From contig CM053162.1 of NCBI GenBank assembly GCA_028571685.1, forward strand, positions 11,288,001 through 11,352,000: a DNA stretch of 64,000 nucleotides, given 5' to 3'. How positions within the stretch are numbered: position 1 is the first letter of the stretch; each line of letters opens with the position of its first letter. The notes below the pieces were generated by a model. The model worked only from the letters and a program-made list of their open reading frames with translations, was not told the DNA's origin and ran no database searches. The position numbers were made by a program, and so were the translations under genes. This DNA comes from Heterohyrax brucei. Its lineage: Eukaryota; Chordata; Mammalia; Hyracoidea; Procaviidae. Of the stretch, positions 36,226-45,941 are shown piece after piece.

Positions 36226-37610
36226 TTTTTTTTAAAGTCATAACCACCTGTGCACCCAATGACTGGGCTCCCAAATAGATAAAACAAACTCAAACAGCAC
36301 TATAACCATAACAGCTGCAATAATAATAGGAGACCTTAACACACCACTTTTAGTAAAAGACAGAACATCTAGAAAGAGATTCAACAAAGATATGGAAGAT
36401 ATAAAAGACATATTCAGCCAACTTGACCACATAGACGTTGTTTTAGTCAGCTAGGCTGCTCTAACAGAAATACCACAGAGTGGATGGCTTTAACAAAGAA
36501 AGAGTTATTCTTACACAGTCCGGTAGTTTGCAAGTCCATATTCAGGGTGTCCGCTCCAGGGAAAGACTTTTCCCTTATCGGCTCTGGAGGAAAGTCCGGT
36601 ATTGCATCAGTCTTTGTCCAGGGAGCGTCCTAACACAAGAACCTCTGGTCTGAACGACGCGCTCTGCTCCCGGTGCTGCTTGCTTGATGGTAGCGAGGTT
36701 CTCAAATTTTCCTTGGTTCTTTTTCCTTTTATTCCTTGCAAGCTAAAAGCATTAAGGGTGGGGCAAGCCATACTCCAGGGAAACTTCCCCCATAGCAGGA
36801 ACCCACAGCCCCACCCTAATCCTTTAACATACAGGTTAGCAAAACCACACAATGGAGGACAGTCCCAAGATACTGGAAACCATATCCCAACCGTGTGGCT
36901 GCACACATTTTTGGGGGGACACAACTCCAACCATGACAGACGTAAATAGCCCAACAGCTGAAAAGTACACATTCTTTTTCAACACACATCTAACATTCTC
37001 CAAAACAGGTTGAATCTTATGCTACAAAGACACTCTAAACAAAGTCAAAAAACACTGAGATAATAGCAAGTAACTTCTCTGACCTCCACAACATCAAATT
37101 AGAAATTAACAACAGGAAAAACAAGGGGAAAAAATCAATTTCATGGAAATTAAATGACACCCTGTTTAAATGCCATCAGGTAATAGAAGAAATCAGAGAT
37201 GGAATAAAAAATTTCCTAGAGTCAAATGAGAATGCAAACATATCATTCCAACACCTTTTGGGCACAGAAAACACAGTCCTTAGAGGTCAAGTTAGAGCAA
37301 CAGATGCACATGTGAAAAAAGCAGAGATAAAATCCAAACATCAGCTACACAATTTAAGCAAATAGAAGGAGTACAATAAAAGAAGCCCAAAGCCCCCAAC
37401 AGAAAGGAAATAATAAAGACCAGACAAAAATAAATGGCATAGAGGATGAAAAAAGAACAGAAAGAATCAACAAAACCAAAAGTTGATTCTTGAAAAGGAT
37501 CACCAAAATCGACAAACCACTGACCAAACTGACCAAAAAAGTTGAAAAATAAAAATAAAAAACAGGAGAGGGCACAAACAACTCAAACAAGAAATAAAAT
37601 GGCGAAACCA
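36226..37610 (+). mobile_element. L1 plus, endonuclease to early RT region
   Basis: After a T/A run, the L1 ORF2 endonuclease appears: 'ataaccacctgtgcacccaatgactgggctccc', 'aataataataggagaccttaacacaccactttt' (the GDLN-type block), 'cacattctttttcaacacac', then the linker up to 'acaagaaataaaatggcgaaac'. It is interrupted by an LTR (36439-36938) and, at 37610, by an L1 3' UTR/RTE nest, resuming at 39778. No frame over 60 residues remains. Confidence 0.8.
36439..36938 (-). mobile_element. Solo LTR, MaLR-like family, minus, perfect TSD
   Basis: 500 bases, starting tgttttagtcagctaggctgc and ending ccaaccatgaca on the plus strand (so TGTCATGG... on its own strand). Perfect 5-bp TSD gacgt at 36434-36438 and 36939-36943. 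It splits an L1 endonuclease. It is visibly very close in sequence to the LTR at 62632-63128, sharing among others the CpG-bearing block 'cgcgctctgctcccggtgc', and is one of the younger copies here. Confidence 0.95.
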
Positions 37611-37847
37611 GTACTGAGGTCAACTCTTCAGACAAGAATGGACTGGACTTGGGGACACAGTGTGAGCATGTGGTGTGTGTACTTTATGGTTTTATACATT
37701 TATAGGTGGCTGTCCTACTGATTTCTTTGTAGATCATATAGGTGAGGCTGAAGAAGAGGGGACAAGTGTTTGTTAAAAGGATACTAGAAGTAAACACTGA
37801 AAAACAGGAGTGTGCTGTCACAGCTTGAAGAAAAAAAATGGAGTTGC
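37611..37847 (+). mobile_element. 5'-truncated L1 3' UTR, left part
   Basis: Begins 'ccagtactgaggtcaactcttcagacaagaatggactggac', matching the L1 3' UTR block seen at 14890 and 42240, and runs to 'aaaaaaaatggagttgc'. It is inserted in the larger plus-strand L1 and is itself split by the RTE element; the last 79 bases of the 3' UTR continue at 39699-39777 and end 'ttcaatcacaataaagaaagaaaa'. Confidence 0.8.
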
Positions 37848-38747
37848 GGGTTTATTGTTGTTCAGTGCCGTTGAGTAGGTTCTGACTCATAGCAATCCTA
37901 TGAACAACAGAATGAAACCCTGCCGTGTCCACAATTGTTTTTATGTTTAAGCCTATTGTTGCAGCCACTGGGTCAATCCATCTTGTCAAGTGTCTTCCTC
38001 TCTTTTGCTGACTCTCTACCAACCAAGACGTCTTTCCCCAGGGACTGATTCTTCCTGACAATATGTCCAACGTATGTAAGACGCAGTCTTACCATTTTTG
38101 CTTCCAAGGGGCACTCTGTTTGTACTTCTTCCAGAACAGATCTGTTTGTTCTTTTGGCAGTCCATGGTACATTCAGCATTCTTCTCCAGCACCACAATTC
38201 AAAAGCATCAATGCTTCTTCTGTCTTCTTTGTTCATGGTCCAACTTTTGCATGTATGTGATGCAATTGAAAATACCATGTCTTGGGTCAGGCACATTTTA
38301 GTCTTCAAGATGACATCTTTACTTTTGAATACTTTAAAGAGGTCTTTTGCAGCAGATTTTCCCAATGCAATGCATCTTTTGATTCCTTGACCGCTGCTTC
38401 CATGAATGTTGATTGTTGTCCCAAGTAAAATGAAATCCTCAGTCTCCTCTCCATTTATGACAGTGTTGCTTAGTGGCCCAGTACGGTGTGACCCATGCTG
38501 AAGACTGTGGTCCTTGATTTTCATCAGTAAGTGTCTCAAATCTTCTTCATTTCCAGCAAGTAAGGTGGTGTTGTCTGCATAATGCAGGTTGTTAACTAGT
38601 CACCCTCTGGTCCTGATGCCTTGTTCTTCTTTGTATAATCCATCTTCTCAGATTGTTTGCTCAGCATATGGATTAAAAAAGTATTAAAAAAGTGAAAAGA
38701 TAAACCTTGATGTGTGTCTTTCTCGACTTTAAACCCTGCAGTATCCC
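37848..38747 (-). mobile_element. BovB/RTE element, 3' part, minus
   Basis: The left end 'gggtttattgttgttcagtgccgttgagtaggttctgactcatagc' is a BovB-type 3' terminus (the sequence from which the AfroSINE tail also derives). RTE elements carry one ORF with endonuclease and RT. The insertion has a TSD, ggagttgc, at 37840-37847 and 39699-39706, within an L1 3' UTR. It is split by an LTR at 38748-39254 and is 5'-truncated at 39698, giving about 1.34 kb of RTE sequence. Confidence 0.85.
37973..38539 (-). pseudogene. RTE/BovB ORF C-terminal fragment
   Basis: 188 residues, the longest open frame in the window. It covers the RT thumb and C-terminal domain of RTE-type elements: ..TVINGEETEDFILLGTTIN.. 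early, ..LKTKMCLTQDMVFSIASHTCKSWTMNKEDRRSIDAFELWCWRRML.. in the middle, and ..RLRLTYVGHIVRKNQSLGKDVLVGR.. near the end. The frame is open at its 5' side only as far as 38539; the catalytic RT motifs lie beyond the LTR insertion. Single-exon, no host gene context: a fossil, not a gene. Confidence 0.9.
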
Positions 38748-39254
38748 TGTTTTCGTCAGCTAGTGCTGCTCTAACAGAAATACCACAGAGTGGATAGCTG
38801 TAACAAAGGAAAGTTTATTCTTACACAGTCTGGTAGGCTACAAGTCCAAACACTGGATGTCTACTCCATGGGAAGGACTTCCCCCTTGTTGGCTCTGGAG
38901 CCAGAATTGCTCCAGGGAACATCTTGGTTCAGGAACCTCAGGTTTGAAGGATGCACTCTTCTTCCAGCGCTACTTTCTTGATGGTATGAAGTTCCCACTT
39001 CCCCACTTGCTTCTATTTCCTTTTATCTTTTGCAGGATGAAAGGACTGAAGGTGAGGCGAGCCATACTCCAGGGAAACTCTCATTACAGTGGAGTAGGGA
39101 GGTAATCCTATGAAGGGATTTACAGTCCCACCCTAATCCTTTAACATACAGCACAGGAAAGTCACAAAATGGAGAACAATCACAAAATTATGGGAATTAT
39201 GGCCAAGCCACATGGCTACACGTATTTTGGGGGTACACAATTCAATCCATGACA
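38748..39254 (-). mobile_element. Solo LTR, MaLR-like family, minus, in RTE
   Basis: 507 bases, plus-strand ends tgttttcgtcagc and ccatgaca. The 5-bp TSD is atccc (38743-38747) versus gtccc (39255-39259), one mismatch. It interrupts the BovB ORF between the RT catalytic region and the C-terminal domain. Layer order here is L1, then L1 3' UTR, then RTE, then LTR. Confidence 0.9.
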
Positions 39255-39698
39255 GTCCCCTTATTTGCACTGCTGCCTCTTGATCCATATGCAAATCACT
39301 TAAGAGCACAATTAGGTGTTCTAGAATTCCCATTCTCCAGAATGTTAGCCCCAATTTAGCATGATCCACACAGTCAAATGCTTTTGTACAGTCAATGAAA
39401 CACAAGTAAACATCTTTCTGGTATTTTCTGCTTTTAACCAAGATCCACTGACATCAGTGATGATATCTCTGGTTCCATGTCCTCTTTTGAATTGAGCTTG
39501 AATTTTTGGCAGTTCCTTGTCAATATACTGTTATAGTCATTTTTGAATGATTTTGAGCAAAATTTTACTTGTGTGTGATATCAGTGATATTGTTTGATAA
39601 TTTCCACATTTGGTTGGATCACCTTTCTTTGTAATGAACATAAATATAGATCTTTTCCAGTCATTTGGCCAGGTAGCTGTCCTCCAAGTTTCTTGGCA
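39255..39698 (-). mobile_element. BovB/RTE element, 5' part with RT motif A
   Basis: Continuation of the RTE across the LTR. On the minus strand residues ..VYLCFIDCTKAFDCVDHAKL.. (about 39408-39350) are the RT motif A region with its catalytic Asp. Frameshifts follow upstream (..NGLGIKNYLAKC-type.. text is not in frame). The copy stops at 39698, 5'-truncated, followed by the right TSD and the rest of the L1 3' UTR. Confidence 0.85.
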
Positions 39699-39777
39699 GG
39701 AGTTGCAGATAGGTGGGCATGAAAATTGATTTAGATTGTATACTTTCGTTCAATCACAATAAAGAAAGAAAATGAGG
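39699..39777 (+). mobile_element. L1 3' UTR, right part after RTE
   Basis: Resumes at the TSD ggagttgc, then 'aggtgggcatgaaaattgatttagattgtatactttcgttcaatcac' and an A-rich end. It is the last part of the small L1 begun at 37611. The flanking L1 host resumes with 'gagggacattataacagaccc'. Confidence 0.8.
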
Positions 39778-40259
39778 GACATTATAACAGACCCATGTGC
39801 AATAAACAGGATCATACAGAGTATTGCTAAAAAAACAAAAACAAAAACACTGTGCTTCTATAAGTTTGAAAACCTAGAGGAAATGGGCAAATTTCTAGAA
39901 AAACCCTACCTATCAAACTATTACAAAAAGACGTTGAAAATCTGAACAGACCCATAACAAGAGATTGAAAAGATAATACTTTTTTTAAAGAGGAAAAAAT
40001 TCCCAACAAAAAGAGACCCAGGCCCAGATGACTTCACTGGAGAATGCTACCAAACATTCAGAAAAGAGCTTGTACTGGAACTACACAAAGTCATTCAGAG
40101 TATAGAAAAGGAAGTGATACCTCTAAATTCATTCTATGAAACCAGCAAAACCCTGGCACCAAAACCAGGCAACAACGCAAAACAAGAAAATTACAGACCA
40201 ATATATTTCATACATATGCATGCAAAAATTCTCAACAAATTCTAGCCAATAGTATTCAG

Positions 40260-40262
<3 letters not shown>

Positions 40263-40297
<35 letters not shown>
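40263..40297. repeat. (TA)n microsatellite
   Basis: About seventeen uninterrupted AT/TA dinucleotides inside the L1 RT region. Likely length-polymorphic. It has expanded from an ATA-containing stretch of ORF2 and destroys the reading frame. Confidence 0.95.
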
Positions 40298-40298
<1 letters not shown>

Positions 40299-40658
40299 AC
40301 ATCATGACAAAGGGGGATGCATACCATGTATACAAAGATGGTTTAACATTAGAAAATCTATCAACATAATCCACCACACAAATGAAAGAAAAAAAATTCA
40401 CATAATCATCTCATTTGGAGCAGAAAACACACATTCAACAAAATTCAACACCCATTCCTGATAAAAAACATCAAATAAAATGGGTATAGAAACAAAACTC
40501 TTCAACATAATAAAGATTTTCTATACAAAACCAACAGCCAAAATCATTCTAAATGGAGAGAGGCTAAAAACTTTCCTCTTGAGAACAGGAACAAAATAAT
40601 GATGTCCTTTATCACTATTTCTATTTAGCATTGTGCTGAAAGTCCTAGCTAGGGAATT

Positions 40659-40821
40659 GAAACCAAAACCCACCACCTTTGTGTCAAATCCTATTCATAG
40701 TGACCCTATAGAACAGGGTAGAACTACACCATAGAGTTTCCTAGCAGTACCTGGTGAATTTGAACTACTGAACTTTTGGTTAGCAGACATAACACTTAAC
40801 CACTGTGCCACCAGGGTTTCC
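40659..40821 (-). mobile_element. AfroSINE, minus, with TSD
   Basis: Reading the minus strand gives 'ggaaaccctggtggcacagtggttaag', tRNA-like box A/B territory, then 'actatgaataggatttgac' and a 'ggttttggtttc' 3' end: the afrotherian tRNA-derived SINE with a BovB-related tail. The TSD is agctagggaatt (40647-40658) and agctagaggatt (40822-40833), two mismatches. It is inserted in L1 ORF2, downstream of RT motif B. Its presence is the strongest taxonomic marker in the window. Confidence 0.9.
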
Positions 40822-42559
40822 AGCTAGAGGATTACAGAAGAAAAAGAAGGAAATCACATCCAAATTAGTAACAAAGAAATAAAACCGTCTCTATTTGTAA
40901 ATGATATGCTACTATACATAGAAAATCCAAAAGACTCCATGAGAAAACTACTAGAATTAATCAAAAGATTCAGCAGGTTAGCAGGATACAAGATAAACAT
41001 ACAAAACTCAGATGCCTATACTCCATAAAATAAAACAACCAAAAGGAAATCAGGAAAGCAATACATTTTATAATAAACTCTAAAAAAAAAAACTTCAGAA
41101 TAAATCTAATCAGTGTGTAAAAAGCATACTCACAAAAAACTCTTCAAAACACTACTTCAAGAAACTGAAAGAGATCAGTATAAATGGGGAAACATATCAT
41201 GCTCGTGAATAGGTAGACTCAACATTGTGAAAATGACAATTCTACCCAAAGCAATTTACAAATACAATGCAAGCCCAATCCAGATACCAACAACATTCTT
41301 TAAAGAGATGGAAAAACTAATCATTTCTTTTATGGAGGAGAAAGAAGTTCCAGATTAGTAAAGCACTGCTGAAAAGAATAGAGGACTCATACTACCTGAT
41401 CTCAAAACTTACTATATAGCTACAGTAGTCAAAACAGGCTAATACTGGTACAACGACAGATACACTGACCAGTGGGACAGAATTGAGAACCCAGGTGTAA
41501 ATCCATCTACCTAAGATCATCTGATCTTTCACAAGTCCATCAAATGGGGAAAATAGTCTTTTTAATGAATAGTGCTGGTAAAACTGGCTGTCCATCTGTT
41601 AAAAAAAAAAAAAAGGAAATAGCACCTATACCTCCCACGATACACAAAAACCAATTCAAAACAAATCAAAGACCTAAATGTAAAACCGAAAACCATAAAG
41701 ACTGTAGAAGAAAAAATAGAAATCAACACTAATATGCAGCAGTAACAGGATACAAACTGTAATCAACAGTACAAAAATTCCAGGAGATAGGCTAGATAAC
41801 AGATCTTCTAAACACTTAATGCTCATCAAAGGACTTCACCAAAGAAGAAAAGACAACTTATGGACTGCAAAAAAAATTTTTTTTAGCTGTTACAAATTCG
41901 ACGAAAATGTAATCTAAAATCTACAAGAAAATCCAATACCTCTATAACAAAAAGACAAATAAGTCAATACAAAAAAGGGTAAAGTGAGACACAAAAAGGC
42001 CATATAATCCAGAAACTACATCAGCATGAGATCACAAGAACTAGACGGTGCCCATCTGCCACCAACGATTGCCCTGACAGGTAATGCAACATAGAGTCCT
42101 GGATGCAGTGGGAGGAAATATGGGTGTGCAGAAATAAAATTCTATATAATATAACCAGACTTGATAGACCAGCAGACAGAAGGGTCCCTGGAAGACATGG
42201 CTCCCAGATTCTCTGTTAGTCTAGAGCTGAAACCATTCTTATAGCCAACTCTTCAGACAAAGACTGGACTAGACTCTAGGACATAAAATGATATTGGTGA
42301 AGAATATATTGATATTGGTTTAAGTATATACATAATGCTAACTAGACAGCTCCTGTCCATGAGTGAGATGAGAGGTGAAGGAGGACAGGAGCTGGTTGAA
42401 TGCACACATGACATACAGAGTAAAAAGAGGAGTGTACTGTCACAGGGTAGGAAAAGCAGCCAGAGTTACGTAGCAGTGCGTGGGAAGGTTTTGTATAATA
42501 AACTGACTTGGATTGTAAACTTCACTTAAAGCACAATAACATGTTTAAAAGTAAATAAA

Positions 42560-44592
42560 TAAAATAAAAGGGGGCAAAGGAACAGACACTTCATCAAAGA
42601 AGACATTCAAGCCAGGAACAGATACATGAGAAAGTGCTCATGATCACTAGCTATTAGAGAAATGCAAATAAAAACCACAATGGGTTATCGTCTCAACTTG
42701 TGTCTTGATAATCCAGTGCTGCTATAAAAGAGATACCACAAATGGATAGCTTTAACAAAGAGAAGTTTATTCTCTTACAGTCCACTAGACTAAAAGCCCG
42801 AACCCAGGGCACTAGCTCCAGGAAGAGGCTTTCTCTCTCTGTTGGCTCTGGAAGAAGGTCCTCATAATGCATCAGTCTTCTTTTGGTCTAGGAGCATCTC
42901 AGCACAGGAATCCACCTCCTGGCACTGCTTTCTTGTTGGTATGAGGTTTCCCTGTGTCTCTGCTTACCTCTCTCTTTCATATCTTAAAAGAGCTTGGCTT
43001 AAAACACTTTTCAATCTTGTAGACCTCATCAATATAACCACTGCTAATCCATCATATGAAAATCCAGTGGCATTTACAAAACATAAGAAAATCTCGTCAA
43101 ATGACAAAATGGTGGACAATCACATAATACCGGAAAGCACAGCCCAGACAAATTCATGCACACATTTTTGGGGAGACGTAATTCAAGCTGTGACACCCCA
43201 ACATTAGTGGCGCAAATCAAAATAACAGAAAATAAATATTGTAGAGGCTACAGGGAGTTTGGAACTGTTATGCACTGCTGGCAGGAATGTGAAATGATAC
43301 AATCATTTTGGAAAACAATATGGTGTTTTCTTAGAAAGCTAGAAACAGAAATACCATGTGATACAGCATTCTCACTCCTAGGAATAGATACTAAAGAAAT
43401 AACAGTCACCACACCAATAGATGTATGAACACCCCTGTTCACTGTTTACAACAGCAAAAAAATGGAAAGAGCCTAGATGCCCATCAACAGATGGGTGGAG
43501 AAACAAACCATGGTATATACACACAATGCAGTGCTATACAAGACAACAGTGAAGAATTTGTGAAGCATCTCACAGCATGGATGAATCTGGAGGGCATTAT
43601 GCTGAGTGAAATAAATCAACCACAAAAGGACAAATATTGTATGAGACTACTACTATAAAAATTCACGAAAAGGTTTACCCACAAAATGAAACAATCTTTG
43701 ATGGTTATGAGGGTGACAAGAGGAGGGGTAGAAACGGAAAAATACTAAATAGGCGAAAGGTAAGTAGAAACTTAGGTGAAGCGTAAGACAGTACACAATA
43801 CTAGGGAAGTCAACCCAACTTGTACAATGCAAGTTCCTGGAAGCTCCATAAACACATCCCAACGCCCTGAGGGACTGAATTGTTGGGCTAAGGACTGTGG
43901 GGACCAAGGGAACATCTCGTTCAGTCAGTAAAACATAATTTATAAAGAAAATGTTCTACGTTCTACTTTGGTGAGTAGCATCTGGGGTCTTAAAAGCCTA
44001 TAAGCAGCCGTCTAAACTACTCCACTGACCTCATTCCTTTGGGAGCAAAGGAGAATAAAGAAAACTAATGATACAAGGAAAACATTTGTCCAAAGGACTA
44101 ACGGACAACTAACATAACCTCCACCAACCAAACGAGTCCAGTACAACTAGATGGTACCTTGCTACCACCACAGACTGCTCTGTCAGGCATCAAAACACAG
44201 GGTTTCAGGCAGAGCTGGAGAAAATTCTAACCCCCAAACTGACCAGACTTACTAGCCTGACAGAGAACTGGAGAAACCCTGAGAGTATGGCCACCAAAAC
44301 CCCTTTATCTCACTAATGAGCTTACTCCTGAGGTTTATCCTTCAGCCATCTATTAGACAGGCCCATAAAATAAGATGAGATTGAGGGGAACACTGTCCCA
44401 GGGACAAAGACTAGAAGGCAGAAGGAAGGAAAGCTGGTAATGGGGAACTCAAGGTCAAGAAGGAAATGTGTTGACATGTTGCGGGGTTGTTAACCAGTAT
44501 CGTAAAATGATATATATACTAACTGTTTAATAAGAAACTAGTTTGTTCTATAAATCTTCATATAAAATACAAAAAAAAAAAAAAAAAAAAAC
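42560..44592 (+). mobile_element. L1 plus, distinct 3' UTR and long poly-A
   Basis: Starts in the ORF2 C-terminal third ('gacacttcatcaaagaagacattcaagcc') and is interrupted by an LTR at 42701-43195. ORF2 remains include 43156-43428 and 43425-43658 (..TAWMNLEGIMLSEINQPQKDKYCM.., the ORF2 end). The 3' UTR (43670-44570) differs from the other L1 copies after a shared 'gcatctggggtcttaaaagcc' block and carries 'caactagatggtaccttgctaccaccacagac'. It ends in a run of 22 A (about 44571-44592). Confidence 0.85.
42701..43195 (-). mobile_element. Solo LTR, MaLR-like family, minus, diverged
   Basis: Plus-strand ends 'tgtcttgataatccagtgctgctataaaag' and 'caagctgtgaca'. It is one of the most diverged copies of the family, with the shared 'ggatagctttaacaaagagaagtttattc' and 'atttttggggagac' blocks. 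I could not resolve a TSD (acttg on the left, ccccaa on the right). It splits the L1 ORF2 C-terminal region. Confidence 0.8.
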
Positions 44593-44599
44593 TTTATAA

Positions 44600-45409
44600 A
44601 ACAAGAGAAGCACGTGAGAAACCCAATAAGGAGTTTGGAAATACGGTGGGGAGGGGGGTAGGCAGGGGGTAAGAAATAAATATGGGAATTGAAGTGAAAA
44701 ATAACAGAATTGGAAAATGCAAGTGAAGAATTCAGCAACTGATTCAAACAGACTAAAGAAAAAACAAGCAAGCTAAACAAGGTTACTGAATTTATCAATT
44801 CCTGAGAGAGAAAAGAAAAGAGTAAAGAAAAGAAAAAAAGCCAACAGAACTGTGCAACTCAATGAAAAAAATCCAAAATCATGATTTTGGGAATTCTGTA
44901 CCAAATGAATAGTAAAAAACCATATATAGAAAGGATTCTGCAAGAGCTAAGAATGGAGGCTTTCCCAGAAATGAATAAGGACTTGAGCCTGCAAATCCAG
45001 GAAACTAGGCAAACTCCAAGGTAGAATAAATACAAAGAGGTCTACACCAAGATACATTATAATAAAATTCTTGGAAACAAAAAGCAAGGAAAAAGTTTTG
45101 AAAGTAGCAAGAGAAAAACACAATATATCAAGAGTCCTTCAGAAAATTAGTGCAGGTTTCTCCTCAGAAACTCTGGAGACCAGAAAACATACATAAATTA
45201 CTGACTGAAGGAAAACAGTAGTCAACCAAGATTTCTTTACCCTGTAAAGTTGTCATTCAAAGATGAGGGAGAATGGAGACGTTTCCAAATACATAGAAGC
45301 TGTGGGGATTGTTACTAAGAAAAATGATTTGCAGATATTACTTAGGAGAGTTTTTCAGATGGAAAGGAAAGTATACAAATTCTTTAATCTGCACATGGAA
45401 AGGAAAGAG
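44600..45409 (+). mobile_element. HAL1-type relic, host of the provirus (left part)
   Basis: A-rich sequence with ORF1-derived and 3'-region blocks of half-L1 elements: 'gaaatgaataaggacttgagcctgc', 'caccaagatacattataataaaattcttgg', 'gaaagtagcaagagaaaaacac', 'gcaggtttctcctcagaaactctggagaccag', 'agtcaaccaagatttctttaccctgtaaagttgtc'. The frame 45263-45490 runs into the LTR and is not a gene. The provirus is inserted at 45410; the element continues after 54192. Confidence 0.7.
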
Positions 45410-45414
45410 AGCTC

Positions 45415-45941
45415 TGCGGGGACTTTGTCCCTGGATTTCAGAGAGGTTTTAGCATATGCTAGTATCCAGAAACAACCCACAGGAATTTGAACTACAAACA
45501 AAACTTTATGCCCGCACCCTTCTCAATAAAGCTCTGTCCTTATCCATCCATGGCTGTAAACAAGATGTTTCCCCTCTCCCTTCTGAGCAACACTTCTTCA
45601 TTATCAGACCGTAAATCCGCTTACCAGAATTTCTTGTAAGCCTCTCTCCCCTCTTAATTAACATCCCTCCTTTATCAAACCCACACCATCTCACAGAAAC
45701 TTTAAAAAACTTGTCCTAATACTCTGGGTGTCAGTTCTACCCTGGCCCCTAGGGTTGCCATGAGTCGCATCCGACTCCACGGCACTTGGCTTGCCTGGCT
45801 GCTGGCCACGGGTCAGGAGGCATGGGGGGTGAGCTGCACCGGCCCTCAGCTCGGACCCCACTCTCTCTCTCCGAACATATTTCATTGGACCCTCGGTCTG
45901 GTGTGTCTCAGCCTCTGTTGCGTGACATTAACTCCCCAATA
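45415..45941 (+). mobile_element. Provirus 5' LTR, carries AfroSINE fragment
   Basis: 527 bases, TG at 45415 and a mutated CA end (ccccaata). The left TSD copy, agctc, is 45410-45414. It corresponds to the 449-base 3' LTR except for about 78 extra bases around 45727-45805 that are AfroSINE sequence. R/U5-like text 'cattggaccctcggtctggtgtgtctcagcctctg' is shared with the other LTRs. The AATAAA seen in the other LTRs is degraded ('catatttca'). No tRNA primer-binding site is recognisable immediately downstream ('tttcgatcccaaaagcc'). Confidence 0.9.
45727..45805 (+). mobile_element. AfroSINE 3' fragment inside 5' LTR
   Basis: 'gtcagttctaccctggcccctagggttgccatgagtcgcatccgactccacggcac' follows the AfroSINE 3' half (gcagttctactctgtcctatagggtcgctatgagtcggaatcgactcgacggcac) base for base with few changes. 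The 3' LTR lacks it. The repeated 'acttgtcct' / 'gcttgcctgg' text on the two sides could be the TSD. Because the two LTRs are identical at integration, this SINE arrived after the provirus. Confidence 0.85.

Larger units (their letters stand above)
39778..42550 (+). mobile_element. L1 plus, RT to 3' UTR with internal deletion
   Basis: Continues the L1 of 36226-37610. RT fingers and palm are visible (39990-40250), the catalytic block reads FVND instead of FADD (about 40893-40904), and the thumb to C-terminus runs to about 41995. There the sequence jumps straight into the 3' UTR ('cagcatgagatcacaagaactagacggtgcc', 42020), deleting the end of ORF2. The 3' end is 'ttggattgtaaacttcacttaaagcacaataac' plus an A-rich tail. 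An AfroSINE and a TA repeat lie inside. Confidence 0.8.

Noticed and set aside
36602..37000. Frames of 115 and 121 codons, repeated at 62768-63172 as 134 and 77-81 codons
   Set aside because: Similar proteins at two loci looked like a gene family, but both are the same MaLR-like LTR; the frames end with the LTR.
42696..43200. TSD for the LTR at 42701
   Set aside because: Flanking bases (acttg and ccccaa) do not match under any end placement I tried.
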